Positions 20,695-33,762 of a stretch of DNA of 64,000 nt are shown here, one piece after another. The translations under genes were made by a program, and so were the position numbers. This stretch comes from Paralvinella palmiformis (Eukaryota; Annelida; Polychaeta; Terebellida; Alvinellidae), in NCBI GenBank assembly GCA_025642065.1, contig JAODUP010001201.1, positions 1-64,000 of the forward strand. The letters run 5' to 3'. The notes under the pieces were generated by a model. It ran no database searches, was not told the DNA's origin, and saw only the letters and a list, made by a program, of their open reading frames with translations. Position 1 is the first letter of the stretch. Every line of letters starts with the position of its first letter.

Positions 20695-21105
20695 CTACTT
20701 ATGCTTCTTCTCGAGAAAGACGCCGTGCTTAGGATCCGTCAACGGGTTGAATCTCTGGAACTTGTAGATGTCTTGGACGAGACCGACAGCTGACGAGCAC
20801 ATGTAGCCGAGGTAGGCAACTGTAGCTATTGCTCCGATGACCAAGGCGTAGTTCATCACGCCTTCCTTGGCAGGCTCACCCTTCGAGCTACAGAAGCGGG
20901 ACGGATTCCACGGGATCGGTTGTAGACTGTTGTACGCACGGAGACGTCCACTTCTAGTCGTCATCGTAATCTGACGATCACCTCCCAGCGATGTTGATAG
21001 TATACCAGTTTTCCGTCCATTGTTCTGTTCCACCACTCGAGGTAATGCCTTTCGACTTGGATTAGCCAAGGAACGAAATCCTGTCACAACTGCCGAACGA
21101 TACAT
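20695..21105 (-). CDS. Uncharacterised small single-pass membrane protein, right copy
   Basis: 136 residues, paralogous to the protein at 15834-16226. Both start MxRSAVV, share an NNGR motif near residue 30, have one membrane segment (here about 84-106, beginning MNYALVIGAIA) and end in the nearly identical PLTDPKHGVFLEKKHK tail. The N-terminus is basic and Arg/Ser-rich, compatible with mitochondrial import, while the terminal KKHK resembles an ER retrieval signal. The two genes point toward each other with the SNRPE pseudogene and SINEs between them. The coding region is intronless and a reverse AATAAA lies near 20517. The function is unknown to me; conservation of the tail is the strongest clue. 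Confidence 0.8.
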   Translation of the reverse strand: MYRSAVVTGFRSLANPSRKALPRVVEQNNGRKTGILSTSLGGDRQITMTTRSGRLRAYNSLQPIPWNPSRFCSSKGEPAKEGVMNYALVIGAIATVAYLGYMCSSAVGLVQDIYKFQRFNPLTDPKHGVFLEKKHK

Positions 21106-21109
21106 AATT

Positions 21110-21550
21110 CTTATTGGTTTGTTGATTACTGAATGGATACGTCTTCACCGCGACAAGTAATCGAATGTTTCTGTAAACTAAAAACACATCCGTATATATA
21201 CACACGTGGGTGTGTTCTATTGGTCTGTTTCAGCAATACCTGATTGGTTTGCGTTTGTTTGTACGTTGCCAAATTAGCATTGTTAGGAGTTATGCAAACT
21301 GTGATAACATTGTTTTCACTAATTGAATTTCTATTGTGGCAGATGCCATATAATAACAAAGGATTACTGAAAAATGGCGAAACATTCTGTGTGCTGAAAA
21401 TGACGAGACACATCTTTTAGGTGCATTCTGATTATTTATTGTTGTCATAACATCAATTGAATAAAAAACAATTAATTAGTTATAGAGGTAGTAGAGACGT
21501 ATTATAAACGAATAATGAATAAAAACGATTGGTTTATCCTTGAAGTCGAT
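21110..21550. other. Upstream region of the right small membrane gene
   Basis: Presumed promoter and 5' UTR of the minus-strand gene. No obvious TATA box was located; nothing else is recognised. Confidence 0.4.
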
Positions 21551-21554
21551 ATGA

Positions 21555-21595
<41 letters not shown>

Positions 21596-21642
21596 TGTGC
21601 CCAAAAGGCGACAGCCAGGGATCTCTACCCAAACTTCAATAA

Positions 21643-21687
<45 letters not shown>

Positions 21688-21701
21688 GAACAGTGAATAA
21701 A

Positions 21702-21736
<35 letters not shown>

Positions 21737-21798
21737 AGAGAGAGAGAGAGAGAGAGACACTTCTAAACTTCTTTAATCAATCATGGAGAGTAGGAAGG

Positions 21799-21832
<34 letters not shown>
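21555..21832. repeat. Cluster of (TA)n and (GA)n microsatellites
   Basis: Four (TA)n tracts at about 21556-21592, 21645-21684, 21702-21735 and 21803-21831, and a (GA)n tract at about 21736-21757, separated by short unique pieces. Confidence 0.95.
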
Positions 21833-21833
<1 letters not shown>

Positions 21834-22089
21834 AGGGGGAGATTTGGAGTAAAAGGTGTGTATGTAAGTTTGTATTCTCCAAGGGTGGGGTTGTTTGGAG
21901 TTGATAAAACTGTTACCAGTTCGTGTGGTGTGACAGGGGTGTGTGTATCCTACCTGTTTTTGCTAGCTATATTGTGTGCAGTCTGTCTTGCTGTTGCTTT
22001 TCTAGAGCTGATTTGACCTCTTCGAGTAAGGTGTGGTAGTGGTGTGCTACAAATTGAGCACATTTCCCCGAGTTGTTTGCACTAAATGT

Positions 22090-22345
22090 CAAATTGGTCT
22101 TGTTTAACTAATATTAAGTGTAACGAACGAGCCGATACCCTGACCAACGAAGCCACTACCCTAACCAACATCCTATACACAGAACAGACACCAGGTGCCT
22201 ACAAACACATGAGAACAGAATGTATACACTAACAAATAACACCAAATTCAGACCTAGCCAAATTAAGTACCGGGTACAATAAATCCATTGTTCCCGGCAT
22301 TCACCTTATAAACAATAGAATATCAGACATATACATACGCCGCCT
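22090..22345 (+). mobile_element. Retroelement RNase H remnant
   Basis: The frame at about 22119 reads NERADTLTNEATTL, matching the last RNase H motif (GNExADxLA) of LINE-type elements, then a spacer and TPGAYKHM. Stops follow shortly. No other coding part is visible, so this is a fragment. Confidence 0.5.
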
Positions 22346-22399
22346 CCGCTGTTGGGTGCACACAAAAAGCTCTGTCGGCTCCAACAATAAAGCACTCTC

Positions 22400-23860
22400 T
22401 TTACATTGTAATTTAGATACATAATTTGTTACAATAATAACATAATAACAACAGATGTTTAGTTATTTTATTTAAATCAGGGCCAAAATATTCAACATTT
22501 ACATTTTTTTAATGTGTATTATGTTTTATTGATTTTTTGTAACTATGCATTTAAAAATGCATTTATCAATTAATTTGCTGTACAAAAAATACTTTGTTAC
22601 TTATGCTAGATAATGATTTTTTACGTATATTTATTACTGAATTGCAATTAGATTTCAACACCATATAGTCTACCAAGTCATACTAATCAAATCTATGGTT
22701 TGGATGATTTGGGGATATCAACACAACAGAAGGTGTCAAGTGAAGCCACACTGCTTCAGTATGATAAAATTGATGAATTTTATAGGATGACCTGACACGT
22801 GATGTCACATCTTTTCCATGCATTAAGGAATCCCTGAGTTAATGTTAAACAGGATGGATATATATATATATAAGGTAAGCATTCACATAGATTCGCCATT
22901 GATAGTTAGCTCATGCTGAATACATACTAGAAACAAAACCTTTGAGACTACAGTTCATGTATTGTGTAATTTACAGCTGGCAATTTATCACTATATATAT
23001 TGATATGTGTCAACTTCACCTTTGTCCGGCAGAAAACAGGATTGTGTGCGGTTATACCTGGAAAAGACTAAAATTGTGGAGCAAGCAGGATGTTGGACAG
23101 GGTGCAAGAAAAGTTACTAAGAAATGCACGGACTTTTCCCAGATTATAAAAAAATTACCATTTTTAAAATCTGTATATGGTAAACGGATAAAACACCACT
23201 CAGACCTAACCAGACAGGACAAAACCCTACTAACTGAATGAGCTACTTGGTCAAAACCCTACTTTAAAAAACGACAATGTTACAGATATAAAAAATTTAC
23301 ATTTTTATTTGAAATCATTTTTAAATGACATTCATAATCACATTACAACATACAATCAAATACATCTAATAGAAAATTTAACAAAGCTTCACTTTTCCAA
23401 TCGAACACATTGTCCAATGCCCGTAGCGTCACTGCTACTGATTTAGCATCACGACGGTCAGCACTTATTTTTGTAGGTTAATCGCGAACACGCTTGGCTG
23501 GTGGTTCACCACGCTCATAACAAAACAGTAATGTGGTAACCTGGGCCTGATCCTTCTGGATACTGCCAATTGCTCACCAGATGGTCGGGTGACTGTGTCC
23601 TACAACTTGGAAAAATTATTCCATCCCTCACATATGTAGTTCGTTCTGGAACCGCCTTTAAGGGTGGTGGCGTGTATATTCCATATAGATTATGCAAATT
23701 GTTGGAATGGTCCCTTCTGGACGTTATGGTGGCTGTATCTGAGAATAGAAACTAGAAACATACATATTATCAAAGTAATGAAGTAATGGCTTAAATCCAT
23801 CTGGGATATTTTCTGGCAAGAAAACAAGACCGTCCAACACCCTACAGAAGAGCTTCGCGA
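22400..23860. other. Intergenic sequence
   Basis: No gene recognised. Several open frames of 60-100 codons occur (for example 22942-23241 plus) without any domain or codon pattern I can support. Confidence 0.5.
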
Positions 23861-23864
23861 TTGG

Positions 23865-23925
23865 TTAAAGGGTGATGATGATTGATGTTTTACGGCCACT
23901 ATTGTGCTAAATGGGCCGAGTGACC
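23865..23925 (-). mobile_element. SINE family A, short fragment
   Basis: GATGATTGATGTTTTACGGC, then ATGGGCCGAGTGACC, reverse orientation. Confidence 0.75.
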
Positions 23926-23999
23926 GATTGGTTAATGGATTGTTTTTATCAGATTGTTCAGCGAGCCCGATGAAATGCGACCCGTAAGCGGACTTTCGC

Positions 24000-24135
24000 T
24001 ATGGTGTGATGTCCAAAATGTGTATTAGTAAGTGGGTTTCTGTCCGAGTGGGGTTTTATCCAATGGGGTTTTGTCTCATGGGGTTTTTGCTTTTGGGTCT
24101 TTGTCCGAGTGGGTGTTTTGTCCAGGGTCCATATA
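24000..24135. repeat. Degenerate minisatellite of GTGGGGTTTTGTCC-type units
   Basis: About six units of 17-20 bp such as GTCCGAGTGGGGTTTTATCC and GTCTCATGGGGTTTTTGC. In reverse complement these read GGACAAAACCCCAC, resembling the minisatellite ends of the element at 4258-5305. Confidence 0.7.
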
Positions 24136-25580
24136 CGCACAGTACTGTTCTTACTGAAGTCGGCTTTAAGCAAGCGAGATATTAAATTCATATTGTCGGC
24201 AATTGATAAATCTATTTATTTATTTATCTATCTATCTACGTATCTATCTATCCAGAGATCTATCTATCTCTTACTAAATATATGCATGTAGGAATCGAGT
24301 TTTATGTAAAAGGGATTATTTCCCCTATGAGTGCCAGATGCATAAGTTGGATGAAATTAGTCTAATATTTGAATACGTTATAACTACTTACCTGAGACAT
24401 AACACAACTTATTTTTTATCTCTAAATGATTTAAAGCTAGGTCAATGTGTTTCCTGACATATTAGGTCAAATCAATATTCTGATCACCGTTTAACCGCCT
24501 TAATTGTCACATCAAAGTTATGAAATACTCATTATAACATGTAGCGTTAAGGTAGAAATAGCTTCATTATTATTTTCATTGGCTGCTTGTTATTTAGCTA
24601 TTATCACCGTTCCGAGAAATATAAGGTTATTGCCAGGTCATTGGCCAATATTACTCATCATAATCCCCTCCCCCTGAATCGACAGCAACTCATATGACAC
24701 AAGAGGCTAATTAGCTTTCTATAAGACTTCATTGCCTGTCCCGCCAGGTCGTATACAGACTTTCGTGGTGGTAGTCATGGAAATGGCTGCATATATCGAC
24801 CAAATTCATTGATCTAGTATTCATAATATGAGCTTAACCAAACCTTCATCTACCAATAGACTTAATAGACCCATCTATGATGTCAATCAAGACCAGAGCT
24901 ATGGTGGATGAGATGCCTTCCTGAAGCTATATTCACCTTTATGTATAATATTTACATTATATTTCAATAAACTGAGTTTTGCTTGCCCAACATCCTGTTC
25001 GAACTTGTACCACGCTTGTTGGCCTCCGTGAAGTAATACGATTTCCCTTCCTCTGCCGTCTTTAATCAATGATAGTTTAATGCAAATTAGTTTGAACAAA
25101 GTCGCCTGACAATATAATAAGTCATTTTCACACGTAGTTTGACCCAATTAGGTCTTCGCGTCCCTAGGAATAAGACTGGTAATTTACGATAGGTGTATTG
25201 TTATGGCTTATTTAAAGATCGCCCAAACGTATTATAAATTCAGGTGACGGTCGATTCTCCCCTGACTTCACACCTTGCAGTGAGACTCCTTATTTCCGTT
25301 AACAACACTCATCACTACCCTCACAAAGCGCACCAGGAATAGACGTCTACTTATAATCCAGTTCAAATCATCATATTTTTAGTTAGGCTATAAACGGTTA
25401 GACTAGGAAAGGTTTACTCGAGCCAAAGATAGCAACCATTGTAGAGGCTGTTTGCCTCGACTTGGCTTATTGTCAGGATGTGTGGTTCCAGTTTGTGTAT
25501 AGATGCCAAGGACCTAAACAATTCACAGTATACGGATATCGCCGATGTATGACGGATTAGCAGCCCAACCAATCATAACA
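24136..25580. other. Intergenic sequence
   Basis: No gene recognised. A (TATC)n-like tract lies at about 24213-24275. Confidence 0.5.
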
Positions 25581-25582
25581 GC

Positions 25583-25850
25583 AATAATAATAATAATAAT
25601 ATGTGACATTTATATAACGCTCTATTCAGCTAGAAGCTGCTCTAAGGCGCTTTACAATATTATTATCCCTGACTCAGACCTGTTTCGGCCCATCGTTTCA
25701 TAGCCATCGCATCCTGTCAGAGGTGCTCACTCTGTGGATGAGTGAACCAGTCGCCACCATATGACAGCATTGCAGCTCGCCGAGCCTCGAACCCGCGACA
25801 GTTCGGCTACAAGTCCTACGATTTCACTAACTGCGCTGTCGTGACTCGAA
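25583..25850 (-). mobile_element. tRNA-derived SINE, family C
   Basis: Read on the minus strand: a tRNA-like head with a B box (GGGTTCGAGGCTCGG, about 25785), a body, then the 3' signature GCGCCTTAGAGCAGCTTCTA and ATATAAATGTCACATATTAT with an ATT tail at 25583-25600. A distinct family from A and B. Confidence 0.7.
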
Positions 25851-27010
25851 TAAGAGCACCCTTTACGATTGGCCTCAAGCAGAAGCTTCCAGTCACCAAA
25901 TGGATTTCATTGCCTATTGTATTCTGCGTTTCTGTTACATAATCATGGTAGTTGAAAAGGTTTAAACCAGAAAACAATCATTTTGATCAGTTGTGTCGGT
26001 TTAGTAATCGAGCCAGTTTTTATTAAACGATTAACTCATTTTCATTAATAATTATAAATGACAATTATCGAGTAGTTCAATAAATGATTTAGAACTTAGA
26101 GTAACTTTTAATGGTTATTGGACCAATGGAAATATGGCACCAACCTTGTGACAACTCTTAATATTAATGAAGCACGAAAGTCCGACTTATGTCCAAGTTA
26201 CAGTTTTGCCCTCCAAGCTTTTACTATAAAATGTAACTGTCACCATTAATAATACCAATGAATACTAAATGCTTTGATCAATTTAAAAACTCCTTTTTTA
26301 ATTTAAATCTTATATATACATCACGTTTTGACATAATCTATCCATGTAATGTGGATATTATATGTATAGCTCGAGGCTTTAGGAGAAATTCTAATTCTAG
26401 TCGTTCTAGACATAAACACAAGTGACAATGTGATATTGTTTGCTTATACAACACTAAACTATTAGTATAAACTAATTGCTGCACACATTTATTCTTGAAG
26501 ACAGTCGCTATGAAGACATAGAGTTTGTTGTTGTCAAGAGATAGACAGCAATTAAAAGATAATTATCAATATGTTTTCGTTAAATATTCTCACAACTTTT
26601 GTGCCCTGACCTGATTAAGTCATCTATATTGACCATAGAGAAATATCTCTCAAGTCTTTCTAAGTTATTAATTTTTGGAGATTTTTGAATATAACTTATC
26701 ATAACAAGTCGCTTCTTTGTGTTGAGTCTCCTAATGAATCGTCATGGGTTTGTTTTCATGAGTCGAGACTTTATGTGCCAGTGTCTTATCACACACTGCT
26801 GGAACACACACACACACAACGGTCTAAGATTAACATGTTCAAAACACTTCATTTGTACTTACCCATATCACATGTTGCTAATTACTTTAGATATGTATCT
26901 TATATACGAGTGTACACTAAACAAAAAAATTATAACATCCAATCAAGAAAATTAGATAATAAAGTTTTGATTGTAATAAAAAAATATTTAGAATAATGCC
27001 TTAAATACAA
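25851..27010. other. Intergenic sequence
   Basis: No gene recognised; AT-rich, with small open frames only. Confidence 0.5.
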
Positions 27011-28344
27011 CTAACGACGAATATTTAATCTGTTTGCCATCATTTCCCAGAAGCCAACGTAAGCTATTGGTGTCAACACCAGGTGGCAGTGTTATCACCT
27101 TTTTTCACTGTATTTTTCAATCAGTCCGTTCGTAATCACCTCGTGTGCAGCATTCAGAACCAGTCTGGCATCAGATAGCTGGATTCCGACCTCTTCCGGA
27201 AGGAAAGAACTCAGATTAAATGTCATCTGGAATTTCCCAGAGCGTTCTTCTTCTTTTAGCTGACTCGAATACTTCATGATCGATATTTGACGTTTCTACA
27301 TCTTGGAATTCTTCAGGTTCATTTAGCTTGGTCTCTTCAGTTGAAGTATCCCGATCAATTATATCCTGAGATAAACCTTCTAGTTCAAATTCTGCTTCCG
27401 TAGATTGAATTTTAGCTTCCTCTATTTCAGACTTATTCGTGGAACAATCCATCAGACTGTCTTCGACGTGTTCGTCTTTGTCTTCTTCATAAGTGTTATC
27501 ATCAACAACAAATACGACTTCCACATCATCAGAGGTTGTTGCTGTTGTTTCTGCCTCATCATTTTCTTTGATGTCATTTTCAGTTATGATAATATTTCTC
27601 ACAACCGATTTCACGCCATCTTCAGATAATTTCTTCCCAATTTCCACGTTCTTTGTATCCACGTCGTCATTTGGTTTATTCATTTTGCCTTCAGTCGTAT
27701 TTCCTTCTGTTGCTGGTTCTCTTTGACTGTTTGTCGTTTGTTGGATCTCTGATGGTTTCTGATTTGAAGTTTGTTTTGCTTGATTTTCTCCCGTTTGGTC
27801 CACGACTTTTCCGGATTTAGTCATCTCGACATTTATCTGCCTTATCGCGGTCTCCCCTTAATGTCACCAAGACCTCGAAATAGATGGCCTAATAGCTGGT
27901 CCACACCCACAAAGACGCCATCGCCTTCTTGAATCTTTGTTTCTTGTTCTGATTGTTTTGATTTCTGGATTTCATTCACACGATCATGATCACGTCTCGT
28001 ATCAGGTACGTATCTTGCCCTTTTAACCGTCTGTTCTTCTGGCTTACCCGGTTCAAGATTCTTTTTCGTCTTGTAAACGTAAATACGCCTCGGCTCGACC
28101 TGATTTGACTGGCAGTTTGGCAATGGCGTACAAGTTTTCATCCTCGGGAGCACTCATCCAAGTATACATCATCAAATGGATCGGCACCAAAGATGTGCTC
28201 AAATGGATATCTAACCTTTTGCTGAGTTGGATAGAAGAAACGTCGTCCCAAGTTTCGTCGAGGTAGTCTTACTAGCCGATGTCGTTGGTCAGAATCCCAT
28301 CCCCTACCTTCCGGCAGTAAGATAATTGGATGACCAAAGAACAT
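27010..28344 (-). pseudogene. Frameshifted small heat-shock-like (alpha-crystallin domain) gene
   Basis: Inverted paralogue of the intact gene at 36383-37591. Homology starts at the ATG at 28344 (MFFGHPIILLPEG) and runs in order through PFEHIFGADPFDDVY, then VEPRRIYVYK, DGVFVGVDQLLGHLF, DVEVVFVVDDNTYEED, and the alpha-crystallin start KFQMTFNLSSFLPEEV to GLIEKYSEK. These pieces are in different frames. Breaks lie near 28145, near 27840, near 27270 and near 27105, the last being one A short in an A run. The end of the alpha-crystallin domain (VITLPPGVDTNSLR) continues in a shifted frame and the final 20 residues have diverged. Four breaks in 1.3 kb point to a pseudogene rather than introns, since the paralogue is intronless. 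Sequencing error in homopolymers could explain only some of them. Confidence 0.85.
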
Positions 28345-28460
28345 GTTTGTTGGATAAAACAACGTACGCGTATTAATGTATTGTATATGCTATAAATGCT
28401 GGTGTCTTAAACTAGTCTTTCTCGTATTTTAGTTCAGTGACGTTCAGTTAACAAGATCAA

Positions 28461-28560
28461 TTTATATAGCGAACTTTCTGTCAATAATTAGATACCGGAA
28501 GTTTCGCGATTGTTAAGATGCTCAAAGAACATAGCATATGTTTCTAGATTGTTCTCCGGC
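28461..28560 (-). promoter_or_regulatory. Heat-shock-type promoter of the decayed copy
   Basis: On the minus strand, in order: GCCGGAGAACAATCTAGAAA (28560-28541), the GAAACTTCC element (28505-28497), a GAAAGTTC element (28479-28472) and TATATAAA (28468-28461). NGAANNTTCN pairs are heat shock factor sites. The order and spacing match the intact paralogue. Confidence 0.75.
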
Positions 28561-28565
28561 CTACT

Positions 28566-28980
28566 CACATGTTCGTTAACAATCTTGATGGTAGCAACCG
28601 TAACTAGCTTTTTATTTTAAAATTAGTATTTCAAAATAATAGATATATATCTTAATTCAGATTTAAGCATCAGTTATATAACCAGACATTATTTATTCGC
28701 TATGGGTGTAGTGTGATCCTGGTTTGGGGCTGAATGAAATGATCGGAATTGTTTTAATGTACAATAACTCCATTTATCGCCCACTACCCGGATCCCTTAC
28801 TCCATAGATCTATCATCTAGACATATCATGTATGATATAGGCATAGTTTATGGCATAGACATAGTCATAGATCTAGTTGATAGTACGGAATAAAAGGGTA
28901 GTGACTGTTGGGTATTCCGGTCTTTACTAATTTTTGTATTCTATACGCAAATTATTCTTATCAAACAGTCTATACTTCCC
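28566..28980. other. Intergenic sequence
   Basis: Nothing recognised; repeated CATAGA-type words occur near 28800-28870. Confidence 0.5.
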
Positions 28981-28984
28981 CCAT

Positions 28985-30350
28985 TTGGGGGGCTGGTGTC
29001 CCCCATTTTCAAGAAAGGTAACAGGCAAAACACTACAGACCAGTAAGCCTAACATCAGTCATCTGTAAGACTCTTAGAGTCGATCATCAGGGACCATATC
29101 ATGCATCATATGATTGAAAGCCAACTCCTCACAAAATGCCAACACGGTTTCATCAAAGGTCGCTCCTGTGTCACTCAACTGTTGGCAGTCCTGGACAAAT
29201 GGACAGAAGCACTGGACATGGGAAATAATATTGATGCTGTGTATCTTGATTTTGCAAGAGCATTCGACTCTGTTCCGCATCAGCAACTCCTGATGAAAAT
29301 CAAAAGATATGGCAATCAGAAAGTATAATAGTCAATGGCATGAAGTCACTAGTAGCGCTTGGTCTGAGTGAAATCCCTCAAGGTAGTGCTATTTATCTGT
29401 TTCATTAATGACACACCAGAGGTGGTCCACTCAAGCATACAGTTGTTTGCTGATGACACAAATAACAGTGAACAACCCAGAACAAGCTCAGCTATTACAA
29501 GACGACCTGCATGCCCTAGAAGAATGGCCTAACCTATGGCAGCCGAGGTTTAATGCTGAAAATGTAGTTATGCATTTTGGTAGCCACACTAAACACATAG
29601 AGTATCACATGCACAAAGATGATTGGTGTTTTACGGCCACTTCTGTGCACATAGTAGGTTAAATGGGCCAAGTTAATATTCAGTATGCATTGTGGAAAAA
29701 AAGGTAAATATGGCTAACATACTATTAGGCCTGATCAGAAGATCATATGTGTACCTTGATAATGCAACAGTGAAGACTTTGTACACCTCTCTTGTTAAGA
29801 GTATTAAAAAAGATTGTGAAGTGTTGGAGAATGCCCGACGTCGAGCAACAAAACTATCTGAGGGACCGGTCTTATGTTGAGAGAATTACTGCCCTAGATC
29901 TACCCAGCCTCTAATATAGATGAGCTAGAGGTGACATGTTAGAGACATATAAACACATATCTGGAATATACGCAGTAGATGCTGAGTACATCAAACCAGA
30001 TACATCATTCACTACAGGTTACAGTTTCAAGTTAAATAAAGATCAGTGAAAAATATCAAGCAACAATACTACAGCCACAGGATTTTAAACTCATGGAATA
30101 TGTTGCTTGCTCAAGAGCTTAGTGCACCCTGACTAAATGCATTTAAAAACAGACTAGATAGTCATTGGCGGCAGTATAATATAGCCAACACTCGGTACAT
30201 GATGCATATAATTTAAACAAGTGTAATTTAGAAAGGTATCGACCTGATGCAAGCTATATAGCAGAACTAAAATCAGAAGCGAATGTCGTCTTTCCACTAC
30301 TTGTCGAGACTTAAAAGAATTTAGGGTAGTGACTGACAATAAGCCCAAAC
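28985..30350 (+). mobile_element. Decayed CR1/L2-type LINE (reverse transcriptase part)
   Basis: Reverse transcriptase motifs appear in order in broken frames: HYRPVSL-like at about 29035, CQHGFIKGRSCVTQLL at about 29140, VYLDFARAFDSVPHQQLL at about 29240, IPQGSA at about 29373, LFADDT at about 29443, then the C-terminal pieces VKTLYTSLVK and ARRRATKL up to about 29860 and GDMLETYKHISG at about 29930. Frameshifts and stops are frequent. A fragment of SINE family A is inserted at 29617-29672. Confidence 0.85.
29617..29672 (-). mobile_element. SINE family A fragment nested in a LINE
   Basis: GATGATTGGTGTTTTACGGC and GTAGGTTAAATGGGCCAAG interrupt the LINE reading frame. Confidence 0.8.
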
Positions 30351-31960
30351 AATGAAAATTCTGGCAATCATCGAGTTTTTAGTCATTTCTGGTAGACATA
30401 GAGATCTATAATCATATTCTGGAGATATTATCAGCTTTAATGCACACTGGTACAATACTATATGGAGCTGGTGATTCACATATGAGACACGTTATTGTAG
30501 TTACTTATACTCTGTCCAAACCTGTGGTTTCCATCTTTTTCTAAGTAACATATTATCTCATCTAAACAAGTCCTAAACAAATGCTACAGGATGATGATTC
30601 CTACAAACTGCAAACACAATGATCTGGAATTCTCAAGTAGCAATGGTACACTCCATACTACATGTCTCTGTTATTCACACTTCATGTTCTAGATATTCAA
30701 CATCAACTAATTGCCTAGGACTGGTATATTATACAAGATTTGACTGATATTCTAACTCCTTTTGAGAGCACTACCCACTTTATTCAGGGTGATATAAGGC
30801 TGTCACTGGTAGTATGATAGTTCTCTGTGGATACATTCTGAAGAGTGGGCTAGATATCTTATACAATTAGTACACATCTAAGTCTGATTGCCTATGAAGG
30901 ACTCTGCGAAAGTGACCGACGAAGTATGAGGAACGTGACACATTTCAGATAGCCTAGCTCTGTATCAGATCCATGATTCAAACTTAGCTGGTATACTCAG
31001 TCCAAAGATTTGGTTTGATGGCAGTTGTCATTGCTAAAGATCCACTTGTGACAGCCAAACCAGGATCACACTTAACTCCACCTAATAATATCTGCCGATC
31101 AAACAAGGCTACACAAATTCACTAACGTGGATCCGAATCAGGATAACTCCAGAGGCAATTGTAACGCGTGTTGGGTGTTATGTGTGGAAGAGGTAGCGTA
31201 TACACATTCACCAACACATGCCACAGTCAAACTATATAAATTAACTATAACTAACAAAGTTATGAATATGTGCAGCTATGCCTGTGTTTAATAAATTAAA
31301 GACTAATGCCTAAACAAATATATACAATATCCAATAACCATACAACTCACCCCACATACATTTCAAGATATAATACATAAAAGTTAATGATACCTACTCT
31401 AGAAGTAGGTGTTGAATGCCGGTCGATCTAATTATATACTATATGACCAGAACGCGCTTTATAAACAAGGTCTTCACTGGTCAACGCTGCAGCTCCGAAT
31501 GAATCATAATCGGGAAGCCAAGGACATGCATGATTGGCTGAGAGCAAGAACCTGATACCAGATGGTGTGCCGGAGCATTTTGTCCAGAGATTAAGGTGGG
31601 AAAATATCCTCCTCACTGATCGGATACAGCAAGGACCGTGTGCTGGGACCCTCCCCACATTGGCACCGACCCGACCAGCTCAAAGCCAAGACATGCACAT
31701 CCCAGTTGAAACAAATAAGACACAAAGCATCAACCAGAATACATCAGCTGATGCGATACCATATGATGATAATAATGTCATATGATAACATATAATGTGC
31801 AATTATAATATATATATATATATATAAGAATGATGTGATGTTTTAACAAAAGTATTATAGTATTAAAAAAAATTTGCATAAAAAATAATAAGAAAGAAGT
31901 AATTTTACTTGAAATAGTTTTAAAAGTATTTGTTTTAAAATAGTCTGTATCATTGTTTAA

Positions 31961-31993
<33 letters not shown>

Positions 31994-32390
31994 AATTGGT
32001 ATTCATTTACATAAGAATACTATCTGGCTTTATTATTATCAACAATTTAAGGCAAATTGGAAAGGACATTTATAATTAAATTGGAATTATTAAAGCATAC
32101 ATTACAGAAAGTATAGTTGTGTCATGTTACGTTATCTTAATGCTGGTTTTCATCTCTACAAAACTTTATGTTACTGCAGTAAACCCAATAAAATTTATAA
32201 AAACCTTGTGTAAATAAGCACCGCACTTGTCTTGCTTCTATTCAATATTACACCAAGGTCCCACAATATGGGGAAATTTACACCCTAAAGTAAAAAAAAA
32301 TAGCCACCAAAAGTTTTATTTTGTTCATAGTGTGAAAAGTGTGTACATTGATAGCCTGTAGCTTTTCCATAATGTGTGTCTTATATTGAT
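30351..32390. other. Intergenic sequence
   Basis: No gene recognised. TA-rich microsatellites lie near 31811-31826 and 31975-31993. A 75-codon frame pair near 31430-31780 has no domain. Confidence 0.5.
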
Positions 32391-32399
32391 AGATTGTTT

Positions 32400-32692
32400 G
32401 TCTTGCTAATATGTTTTTGTGTCTATAATACTGTCATATGCATTTCTGGCACTTTTATATCAAATTGTAATAATTATAAAGCATTTCTCACACCTCTTTT
32501 AGGTAATACCTAACCTAATATCAGTGTATATCTCATCTTGAATGTCAAATAATGTATATTATTGCCATGGATTCTCAACCTATAAGGTTATTGGTGTTAG
32601 TTCTCTGTATATTGTATCATGAAAAAATGTTGTAATATATATATGTTGATTATGTGCAGTATATGGAGGAATAAAAGCACTTACTTACTTAC
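32400..32692 (+). mobile_element. Probable LINE 3' end
   Basis: A 3' UTR-like stretch ending GGAGGAATAAAAGCACTTAC with an (ACTT)n microsatellite tail, a common ending of CR1/RTE-type LINEs. No coding part is seen beside it. Confidence 0.4.
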
Positions 32693-33723
32693 TAATCATT
32701 ATACTACAAAATTGACAGCATCCCAGAATTCTGTGTCAAACATCTGATAAATACAACATATATATTTATATCACACTGACATACAGTGTTTTAGCCAGCA
32801 AACCATCCAAACGGATGGCTCATGACTAATGCATACAGTTTGAAATAGAAAGAATGTGTGTGTGTGTGTGTGTGTTCTACAACTCTCCCTCTACTAACAG
32901 TTTGGGATTTTTCATGCAAACAATAAGTGGACACTACTCTAAATTTCTAATCAAGAACCAGCTGACACACTATTGGGATGATGTAGGGGTAATGTACCAG
33001 CTCTAAAAGAACAACTATTTCATCTACAAGTTACAGTTAAAATAATGTACAAACTTTCAGAAACCATGTTTTTATGGATTTCTGTAGTTTACAAATTATC
33101 TTAAATAATGTGTTTACATTCAGAATTTTGCAAAATGGAAATATATTTCAGTATGTTATGGTTTTTTATCATTCATTTTGCTATTATAAACCTCCCTTAC
33201 TAGCAAGAGCCAGTACAACAGCTGATGTATCTAAAATCCATTTTAAACATACTAATTAATGTACAGATTTTGAGATGAACTTTATATCTAAAAGTCACGT
33301 CACCATAATTCTTTATATAGTACACTGGTATATACAAATTGCACATGACAAAAGATTTTCAACAAAATTTTTGTGGGACTATCAGTTATTATAATCCTGT
33401 TCTGAAAAACCTATGCACACAGTTTTACAAGTATAAACTACAGCATATAATGTACATTATCTTTGATTTATATTATTGCTCATTAGACACCTTATGGCAA
33501 TTCTACAAAAGATTTGATCTTACCATATTTACAGTCGCCCTTAAACTAAGAATTAGGATATATGGCACTATAATAAGTGCTATGTTATTATGTCTGCATT
33601 ATATATGGTAACTTCGTAAAATCTTTATATCTTCTTTCAAAGAAAACTTATATTAAATAATGATAAATACATTAGCCTTTGCTTTAACGTTAATGACACA
33701 ACTGACAACTTTTTAAAACTCTC

Positions 33724-33762
<39 letters not shown>

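Noticed and set aside
23515..23760. Overlapping frames of about 60 codons on both strands
   Set aside because: No domain and no flanking signals; GC content slightly raised, perhaps an old repeat.
27216..27824. 202-codon acidic frame as a separate gene
   Set aside because: It is the middle part of the frameshifted alpha-crystallin paralogue, not an independent gene.
31428..31785. Overlapping 76-83-codon frames
   Set aside because: GC-richer patch with open frames on both strands but no domain or homology I can support.
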